From JBDOQU01 sp039839375 (GTDB taxonomy: Bacteria; Pseudomonadota; Alphaproteobacteria; DSM-16000; Inquilinaceae), in the NCBI RefSeq assembly GCF_039839375.1, contig NZ_JBDOQU010000001.1, forward strand, positions 1 through 64,000: a stretch of 64,000 nucleotides of DNA. The letters are read 5' to 3'. Numbering within the stretch: the first letter of the stretch is position 1; every line of letters begins with the position of its first letter. A program made the translations under genes and the position numbers. Positions 58,577-64,000 of this stretch are shown here, in pieces. Below the pieces are notes generated by a model. That model saw only the letters and a list, made by a program, of their open reading frames with translations. It made no database searches and was not told the DNA's origin.

Positions 58577-59974
58577 TCAGGCTGCCAATCGTTCCTTCTT
58601 TTTGACGGTGTGTGCGGTAGCCCAGATCCCGTCGCGAGGGCGCAACGTGATCATCGGCTCCGGCGTCACGGGGCGGCCGGGGACTAGGTCCAGGCGGAAA
58701 CGCTGCGCGGTCATGGCGAGGATGAGGCAGCTTTCCATCTGCGCGAACCTGTTGCCGAGGCAGGTCCGGGGGCCGCCGCCGAACGGGAAGTAGGCATACC
58801 GCTCCCGTGCCTCGATCCGGTCGGGCAGGAACCGCGTCGGATCGAAGCCTTCCGGATTTTCCCAAAGCGACGGGTTCCGGTGAACGGCGTAGGCGCAGGC
58901 CATTACCGTCTGCCCGGCCTTGACGGTGACCCCGTCCATGGAATCGTCCGCCAGCGCCCGGCGGGAGATCGTCCACACCGGCGGGTAGAGTCTCATCGAT
59001 TCCTCGAAGACCATCCGGCAATAGGGCAGGGATTTGAGATCGGCATAGTTCGGCGGCCGGCCCTCCAGCACGCGATCGACCTCTTCAGTCAGCCGCCGTG
59101 CGACGTCCGGGTTTCTTGACAGAAGCGCGAAGACCCAGCCGAGCGCGATGGCGGTGGTCTCATGGCCGGAAAGGATGATCGACAGCACCTGGTCCCGCAG
59201 CAGGCGCTGGTTCGTAGCATCGTCCGGTCCGTCGCCCTCATGAGTCCTCACCAGATGCGTCAGCAGATCGTCGGGCGGATCGGCCATCGCCCGACGATCG
59301 GCGATGACCTGGCCCGTAACCTCGTCCAGAATGCGCAGCGATTTCAGCCCGCGCCGGTCGAACACGTCCAGGATTCGCGGCGGCAGGGGCGTCCAGACCC
59401 GTCTCTCCGCCCGGCGCAGGAGGGCGGTCAACGCGCCGTAGATCGCCCTATGATCGTCCTCCAGCCGGATGCTCAACAGCGCGCGGACGGCGCAATCCAG
59501 CGCCAGCCGCATCATCTCCATCGACAGGTCGAAGGCCGTGCCGGCTCGCGCATAATCCTCCCAACGGTCCAGCGTCTCGTCCGTAGCGGCCACGATATCC
59601 CGCGCCATGCGCTCGAACTGGGCGCCGGCGAAGGCCGGGCTGGCGGATCGCCGCTGCGCCAGCCACTCATCCCCTTCGGAAAGGAAGATGCCGTTCCCCA
59701 GGATCGGCCTCAGCGGCTCATAGAAGCGGCTCTTGACGTAGTTCCGGTGGTTGTCCTGGAGAACGTGGCGGATCAGCCGCGGCGCGTTCAGCATCACCAC
59801 CCGGTCCAAGCCTATATCGTATGAGACGGCGTCCTCGTGCCGCCGCATCATCTCCACGAAATGGCGGAGCGGATCGCGGCGGATGTCCAGCAGGTCGCCC
59901 AGCACCGATTTCCGGCGACGAGCAAGCGGGTCGGGCAGGACCTGCTGGAATGTCGTTTCGGCAAGGCTCGTCAT
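58577..59974 (-). CDS. Cytochrome P450
   Basis: A 465-residue soluble P450. The I-helix motif is SGHETTAIAL (Gly270-Thr274), the K-helix E-x-x-R is Glu325-Arg328, and the heme loop FPFGGGPRTCLG carries the ligand Cys405. The sequence type is like the CYP4/CYP102 fatty-acid hydroxylase group, with no fused reductase, so it needs separate redox partners. It lies two genes downstream of a LuxI-type synthase on the same strand, so an acyl-chain or signal-related substrate is conceivable, not shown. Confidence 0.93.
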   Translation of the reverse strand: MTSLAETTFQQVLPDPLARRRKSVLGDLLDIRRDPLRHFVEMMRRHEDAVSYDIGLDRVVMLNAPRLIRHVLQDNHRNYVKSRFYEPLRPILGNGIFLSEGDEWLAQRRSASPAFAGAQFERMARDIVAATDETLDRWEDYARAGTAFDLSMEMMRLALDCAVRALLSIRLEDDHRAIYGALTALLRRAERRVWTPLPPRILDVFDRRGLKSLRILDEVTGQVIADRRAMADPPDDLLTHLVRTHEGDGPDDATNQRLLRDQVLSIILSGHETTAIALGWVFALLSRNPDVARRLTEEVDRVLEGRPPNYADLKSLPYCRMVFEESMRLYPPVWTISRRALADDSMDGVTVKAGQTVMACAYAVHRNPSLWENPEGFDPTRFLPDRIEARERYAYFPFGGGPRTCLGNRFAQMESCLILAMTAQRFRLDLVPGRPVTPEPMITLRPRDGIWATAHTVKKKERLAA

Positions 59975-60048
59975 GAATCCGCTCCTCGGATGACCAGTCC
60001 GGGGAGACGGCGGCGGATCCTACCCCGCCGGGACGGCGCGGTTTCTCC

Positions 60049-60288
60049 TCAGCAGGTCGTCTTTCCCGGCGTGAAGGCGATTACATTGTCGTCGGAAGGC
60101 TGGTCGTCGGCGATGTCGCGCACCGCTTCCGCCGCTGCGCCGACCAGTGCGGCGGCAAGGGCGAAGCCGGCGCGGGACGTCTCCATCTGCAGATAGTCCA
60201 GGCAGTGGAGCAGCGTCTCCGCCGATGCCGGCGCGTCAGGGCGGTCGCCCGCGGCATGGGGCCGTATAGGAAAACCGAACACATTCAT
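60049..60288 (-). CDS. Small uncharacterised protein between luxI-type and P450 genes
   Basis: A 79-residue product from ATG 60288 (MNVFGFPIRPHAAGDRPDAP). The central part is a helix of alanine-rich amphipathic character (CLDYLQMETSRAGFALAAAL) and the tail is hydrophilic, ending TPGKTTC. I do not recognise it. Its codon use looks coding and it sits in line with the neighbours, so it may be in one transcript with them. A longer start at 60381 would run through the GC hairpin and is not favoured. Confidence 0.45.
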   Translation of the reverse strand: MNVFGFPIRPHAAGDRPDAPASAETLLHCLDYLQMETSRAGFALAAALVGAAAEAVRDIADDQPSDDNVIAFTPGKTTC

Positions 60289-60373
60289 CACTTCGCTCCC
60301 GATAGGGGCGGCGGCGGAATTTTCCGCCTCCGGATATCGGAAGCATTGGACTGCATGCGCATGCATTCGGCAG

Positions 60374-60391
60374 TCCCCCAAAAAGGGGGGA
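60374..60391. repeat. C5/G6 hairpin downstream of luxI-type gene
   Basis: TCCCCC, five A, then GGGGGGA form a strong stem with an AAAAA loop, 12 bases beyond the synthase stop. A similar hairpin with a GAAA loop lies upstream of the same gene. Confidence 0.6.
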
Positions 60392-60402
60392 GTGGACGGA
60401 AA

Positions 60403-61062
60403 TCATGCGGCCTGACCTTTCCGCCAGGGCGCGTGCCCGACGACGCTGCCCGATATGCCGGTCGCCTCCCTTATGGCGGCCAGCATCGCCGGGCCGGCAT
60501 CGAACAGGCCGGCATGGGTCGGGACGCCGCCGATCGGCATCGGTCCGACGGTCCATAATGGATGGCAGCCCACGCGCGGCAGCAGCCGGGCGATCCGCCG
60601 ATCGTACACGGTCAGGATCTCCTCGATTCCTTCCGCCATGCAATGTTCGACAAGACCGTGGAACAGCTCCGCTGTGATCTGGCCGACCGCCGCCAGCCCG
60701 CCGTCGCTGCCCGACCCCATATCGACGGCGAAGCGGCTGGCTTCCCACAACCGTGGCCTGCGCGGCGCTTCGCCATCCTTCAACAGCGGGTGGAAAGCCT
60801 CGGTATCCTTCATCATATAGGGGCCGGTCGTCGGCAGGAGCCGCCATGATCCGGCCACCGCCCCTGTCGGACCGAACGCCAGCAGATAGGTCGGATCCAG
60901 ATCGTCGAAAGCGTCACGCTCGCGGCCGTCGCGGCAATCGACCTCCCAGCCCAACCGATCCTTGAAAACCCGGCCGCGCAGCAGGTGCATCGCGTCGAAA
61001 TCCTCCGCCCGCGCCCTGCGGTCGACATTCGTCAAGATGTCGATCACCCCGTCCTCCGTCAT
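60403..61062 (-). CDS. luxI: LuxI-family acyl-homoserine-lactone synthase
   Basis: A 219-residue autoinducer synthase, which makes AHL from S-adenosylmethionine and an acyl carrier. LuxI invariant residues are present in order: Arg and Phe in LLRGRVFKDRLGW, Trp after it, Asp pairs in FDDLDPTYLL, Arg in GSWRLLPTTGPYMM, and Glu/Arg in RLWEASRFAVD. I start at ATG 61062 (MTEDGVIDIL); ATG 61107 is possible. No luxR gene is in the window. The direction and spacing suggest cotranscription with the small protein and P450 genes. Confidence 0.9.
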   Translation of the reverse strand: MTEDGVIDILTNVDRRARAEDFDAMHLLRGRVFKDRLGWEVDCRDGRERDAFDDLDPTYLLAFGPTGAVAGSWRLLPTTGPYMMKDTEAFHPLLKDGEAPRRPRLWEASRFAVDMGSGSDGGLAAVGQITAELFHGLVEHCMAEGIEEILTVYDRRIARLLPRVGCHPLWTVGPMPIGGVPTHAGLFDAGPAMLAAIREATGISGSVVGHAPWRKGQAA

Positions 61063-61109
61063 CCATGGCGATGACGGAATTCGACCGCTAAAAGGTGCGC
61101 GCGGCACTT

Positions 61110-61124
61110 CCCCCCGAAAGGGGG
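61110..61124. repeat. C6/G5 hairpin upstream of luxI-type gene
   Basis: CCCCCC, GAAA, GGGGG (61110-61124). Together with the hairpin at 60374-60391 it brackets the synthase gene. It might attenuate transcription or shape the 5' leader. Confidence 0.55.
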
Positions 61125-61155
61125 CAGGCCGATGCGATGATATGCGAGGTCGAGG

Positions 61156-61398
61156 CTAGTTCGGCGGCGGCTTCAGGGTGAAGTCGCCCCGGCGGATGCG
61201 ATCCGGCAGATCGTCCATCAATCGGGCGATGGCCTCTTCCCCATGCTCCTCCACCATGTCGGTGAGGGCGGTATAGATGGCCGTGGTCGCCAGAAGCTCC
61301 GGCGCCACGCCCTGCCGCAAGGCAGCGTCCCAGGCGTCCAGAAGCAGGTTCAGCGCGATCCGCTTCTGTTCCGCCGGATCCCGCGTCAAGACCGGCAT
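61156..61398 (-). CDS. Small conserved-looking protein downstream of cysQ
   Basis: An 80-residue, mostly helical protein (MPVLTRDPAEQKRIALNLLL ... LKPPPN). Its ATG (61398) overlaps the cysQ stop by 13 bases in another frame, so the two are coupled. The product is acidic-amphipathic without membrane segments. Function unknown; position and coding quality support a real gene. Confidence 0.6.
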   Translation of the reverse strand: MPVLTRDPAEQKRIALNLLLDAWDAALRQGVAPELLATTAIYTALTDMVEEHGEEAIARLMDDLPDRIRRGDFTLKPPPN

Positions 61399-62180
61399 CC
61401 GAAAGCGATGAAGTCCGTATTCTCGAATCCCGGCTTGCCGTAGTGGAGCGGCGCGCCGTCCTCGGTCTCCACCGATCCGCCGGCTGCATTCAGCACCGCG
61501 TGTCCCGCGGCCGTATCCCACTCCATCGTCCGGCCGAAGCGGGGATAGATATCCGCTTCGCCCGCCGCGATCAGGCAGAATTTGAGGGAGGAGCCGACGC
61601 ATTTCTCCTCCGCGACCGGCATGTCGGCCAGGAAGGCGCGCAGCCTGTCGGCGTCGCCATGGCGGCGGCTCGCCACCACCACGGCGCCCGCCGCCGGCGG
61701 CGGGCGGGCGGCGATGGTCCGGGTCGGCTGGTCGGAATCATCCAGCATGGCGCCGCCGCCGACGCGGCCGCAGAAGGTCCGGCCCAGCGCCGGCGCATGG
61801 ACGACGCCCAGCACCGGGCGGCCATGCTCCACCAGGGCGATGTTGACCGTGAACTCCCCGCTGCGGTTCAGGAACTCTCGTGTGCCGTCCAGCGGGTCGA
61901 CCAACCAGAACCGATCTCCCCCCGAAGCGGGGCAGCAGCCGGCGCTGTGCGCTTCCTCCGCGATCACCGGGATGCCGGGCGTAAGGTCGCGCAGCCCCTT
62001 CAGGATGATCGCTTCAGCCGCCGCGTCCGCCGCCGTCACCGGGCTGCCGTCATCTTTGATCGTGGCGGCAAGGTCGTCGCCGCCATAGATCTGCAGGATC
62101 GCGCGGCCGGCTTCTATGGCCAGCACGCGGACGGCGCTGCGCAGCCGCTCATCCTCGGATATCGCCGTAACGACCGTCAT
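61386..62180 (-). CDS. cysQ: 3'(2'),5'-bisphosphate nucleotidase
   Basis: A 264-residue inositol-monophosphatase-fold enzyme that hydrolyses 3'-phosphoadenosine 5'-phosphate from sulfate assimilation. Metal motif 1 is in VIAEEAHSAG, motif 2 is WLVDPLDGTREFLNRSGEFT, and the C-terminal GRTMEWDTAAGHAVLNAAGG carries the third Asp. Start ATG 62180 overlaps the molybdo-oxidase stop by 4 bases; a longer start at 62216 is rejected. Length is normal for CysQ. Confidence 0.92.
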   Translation of the reverse strand: MTVVTAISEDERLRSAVRVLAIEAGRAILQIYGGDDLAATIKDDGSPVTAADAAAEAIILKGLRDLTPGIPVIAEEAHSAGCCPASGGDRFWLVDPLDGTREFLNRSGEFTVNIALVEHGRPVLGVVHAPALGRTFCGRVGGGAMLDDSDQPTRTIAARPPPAAGAVVVASRRHGDADRLRAFLADMPVAEEKCVGSSLKFCLIAAGEADIYPRFGRTMEWDTAAGHAVLNAAGGSVETEDGAPLHYGKPGFENTDFIAFGCRS

Positions 62181-64000
62181 GGCTGAGCCGCTCCGCGTTC
62201 GGAGATAAGGGTCCATAGAGCCTCCGGCGTCGCCGGCATGTCGACATGGGCGACGCCATGATCCGACAGGGCATCGACCACCGCATTGATGACCGCCGGC
62301 GGCGCGCCGATCGCGCCGGCCTCGCCCGCGCCTTTCACACCCATGGGATTGGTCTTGCAGGGTACGACGTTGGTGCGAAAGGTGAGGAACGGCAGATTGT
62401 CCGCCCGGGGAAGGGCGTAATCCATCAGCGATCCGCTGAGCAACTGCCCGTTCTCGTCATAGACGGTGCGTTCATGCAGCGCCTGACCGATCCCCTGGGC
62501 CACGCCTCCGTGGACCTGGCCTTCCAGCAGCAGGGGATTCAGCACCACGCCGAAATCATCGACTACCGTATAGGCGACGATCTCCGTCGCGCCGGTGTCG
62601 GGATCGATCTCCAGTTCGCATACATGGGCGCCGTTGGGAAAGGTGGCGGCGGGCGGTTTGAAGTCGCCGCCCTCGTCGAAGGCGATGTCTTCCGCGCTGG
62701 CCTTCGCCACCTCGACAAAGGCGATCGATCGGTCGGTGCCGACGATGGTGAAGATTCCGTCGGAGATCTCGATATCCGCCGTCGCCGCTTCCAGCATGTC
62801 GGCCGCCTTCACCTTCGCGGTCTCCAGGATCGCCTCCGACGCGCTGGATATCGCCATGCCGCCGACCGGGATGGAGCGTGATCCGCCCGTGCCCGTGCCG
62901 GTCCTGATTCGCGCGGTGTCGCCCTGGACCACCGTCACCGCCTCCGGCGACAGGCCGAGGCGGCTGGCGACGATCTGCTTATAGGCGGTTTCGTGCCCTT
63001 GGCCGTTCGACTGTGTACCGGCATAGACCGTCGCCTCGCCCGATTTCTCCACGACGATGCGAGCGGCCTCCGCCGGGCCGCCGGCACATGCCTCGATATA
63101 GGTGGAGAGCCCGAGACCGCGCAGTTTGCCTCGCCTGCGTGCCTCCCGCCGCCGGTCCTCGAAACCGGCCTGGTCGGCGATCTCCAGCGCGTCGGTCATG
63201 TTCTTGTCGAACGCGCCGCTGTCATAGGTGAGGCCCAGCGCCGTGTCGTAGGGCATGGCATCCTCCGGGATGAAGTTGCGGCGCCGCAGTTCCCAGGGCG
63301 GGATGCCGATCTCCCGCGCGGCTGCGTCGACCAGCCGTTCGACCAGATAGGCCGCCTCTGGACGCCCGGCCCCGCGATAGGCGTCGACCGGTTGGGTGTT
63401 GGTGTATGCGCCCCGGACGGAGACGTGGACAGCAGGCATCCGGTAAAGCCCCGTCAGCATCCGGCAACCGGCCATCGTCGGAATGAAGGGGCCAGCGGCG
63501 GAGAGATACCCGCCCATATTGGCGACCGTCTCCACCTTCAGGCCCAGGAACTTCCCATCGGCATCCAGCGCCAGTTCGGCGTTCGTGACATGATCGCGGC
63601 CGTGATCGTCGCTGATGAAGGCTTCCGACCGTTCCGAGGCCCATCTCACAGGCCGTCCGAACTTCCGCGCGGCGTAGAGGGTGCAGACATATTCGGGATA
63701 GAGGAAAAGCTTCATCCCGAAGCCGCCGCCGACATCCGGCGTGATGACGTGGAACCGGTCGTGCGGCAGGCGGAAGATATCGCCGGCCAGCGTGTCGCGC
63801 ATGTCGTGCGCGCCCTGGCTGGAGACGTAGAAAGTGAACTTCCCGTCGCTATAGTCGGCCACGCAGGCGCGCGCCTCCATCGGGTTGGCGACCACCCGGT
63901 TGTTGACCAGCTTCAGGCTGACGGTGCGGTCGGCGCGCGCCAGCGCGTCGGCGACTTTGCCGGAATCTCCCAACTCCCAGTCGAAGGCCAGATTTCCCGG
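62177..64000 (-). CDS. CoxL-type molybdopterin oxidoreductase large subunit, form II (partial)
   Basis: 607 residues of the C-terminal part of a xanthine-oxidase-family molybdenum subunit; the N-terminal about 170 residues lie beyond the right edge, since the frame is open to 64000 (PGNLAFDWELGDSG). The active-site loop reads AYRGAGRPEA, the form-II pattern, instead of the Cys-containing AYRCSFR of true aerobic CO dehydrogenase. GVKGAGEAGAIGAPPAVINA near the end is the usual MCD-binding block. True substrate unknown; CO is unlikely from the loop. It overlaps cysQ by 4 bases. Confidence 0.9.
   Translation of the reverse strand, partial: PGNLAFDWELGDSGKVADALARADRTVSLKLVNNRVVANPMEARACVADYSDGKFTFYVSSQGAHDMRDTLAGDIFRLPHDRFHVITPDVGGGFGMKLFLYPEYVCTLYAARKFGRPVRWASERSEAFISDDHGRDHVTNAELALDADGKFLGLKVETVANMGGYLSAAGPFIPTMAGCRMLTGLYRMPAVHVSVRGAYTNTQPVDAYRGAGRPEAAYLVERLVDAAAREIGIPPWELRRRNFIPEDAMPYDTALGLTYDSGAFDKNMTDALEIADQAGFEDRRREARRRGKLRGLGLSTYIEACAGGPAEAARIVVEKSGEATVYAGTQSNGQGHETAYKQIVASRLGLSPEAVTVVQGDTARIRTGTGTGGSRSIPVGGMAISSASEAILETAKVKAADMLEAATADIEISDGIFTIVGTDRSIAFVEVAKASAEDIAFDEGGDFKPPAATFPNGAHVCELEIDPDTGATEIVAYTVVDDFGVVLNPLLLEGQVHGGVAQGIGQALHERTVYDENGQLLSGSLMDYALPRADNLPFLTFRTNVVPCKTNPMGVKGAGEAGAIGAPPAVINAVVDALSDHGVAHVDMPATPEALWTLISERGAAQP

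Noticed and set aside
62177..64000. Aerobic CO dehydrogenase (form I CoxL)
   Set aside because: The active-site loop is AYRGAGR and lacks the Cys of AYRCSFR, so CO oxidation should not be assumed.

Overview
This is a GC-rich chromosomal window from an alphaproteobacterium, most likely of the Rhodospirillales or a neighbouring order. The evidence is the rpoH - RluD-type pseudouridine synthase - DUF6476 neighbourhood, a PhyR-type response regulator (a family confined to Alphaproteobacteria), the ProVWX/betaine genes, and dispersed intergenic repeats of the kind common in this class. Identities come from reading the translated sequence and from memory of the families; no search was run.

Layout. 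1-5500: housekeeping block (rpoH, pseudouridine synthase, DUF6476 protein, threonine aldolase, an FkbM methyltransferase/CDP-alcohol phosphotransferase pair). 5663-5738: tRNA-Glu(TTC). It is followed by an atypical, more AT-rich accessory stretch (5750-9430) with an HEPN-like protein, a WYL-TerB-like protein, a decayed toxin-antitoxin locus and a very AT-rich membrane-protein gene cut by an in-frame amber codon. 9482-10371 and 21137-21978 are two copies of an orphan terminase-small-subunit-like gene, each with the same upstream inverted repeat and the same 3' tail. 10554-20313: a betaine catabolism island (MttB-family methyltransferase, LysR, ProV/ProW/ProX importer, TMADH/StcD-like flavin demethylase, TetR, ProC) that fits uptake and stepwise demethylation of proline betaine or a relative. 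20532-21097: mazEF. 22250-29164: siderophore-type iron uptake (ABC ATPase, permease, binding protein, ABC exporter, TonB receptor) with a Fur-box-like dyad. 29314-37008: GntR, a Cys/Met-type PLP lyase, a sugar-type ABC importer and an asparagine-synthetase-like enzyme. 37009-37998: about 1 kb of repeats, including a 228-bp MITE-like element with 8-bp target duplications and an empty site in the neighbouring repeat copy.

37999-51282: the most interesting part. One minus-strand operon carries a GntR regulator, a palindromic operator, an LMW phosphatase-like protein without its catalytic Cys, a threonine-synthase-like PLP enzyme, a D-2-hydroxyacid dehydrogenase, a PfkB kinase very like E. coli sulfofructose kinase YihV, a LacD/YihT-like class I aldolase, a fucose-isomerase-like protein, a GH31 glycosidase and a complete ABC sugar importer. 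Glycosidase, isomerase, kinase, aldolase and dehydrogenase line up with the steps of sulfo-EMP sulfoglycolysis, but several steps use other enzyme families than in E. coli. This is the best candidate for an undescribed system.

51442-64000: RND efflux pair, PhyR-like regulator without NepR/EcfG beside it, a YjbH-like outer-membrane protein, a cytochrome P450, a small protein, a LuxI-type AHL synthase with no LuxR in view, a small conserved-looking protein, CysQ, and a form-II CoxL-type molybdopterin oxidoreductase that runs off the right edge.
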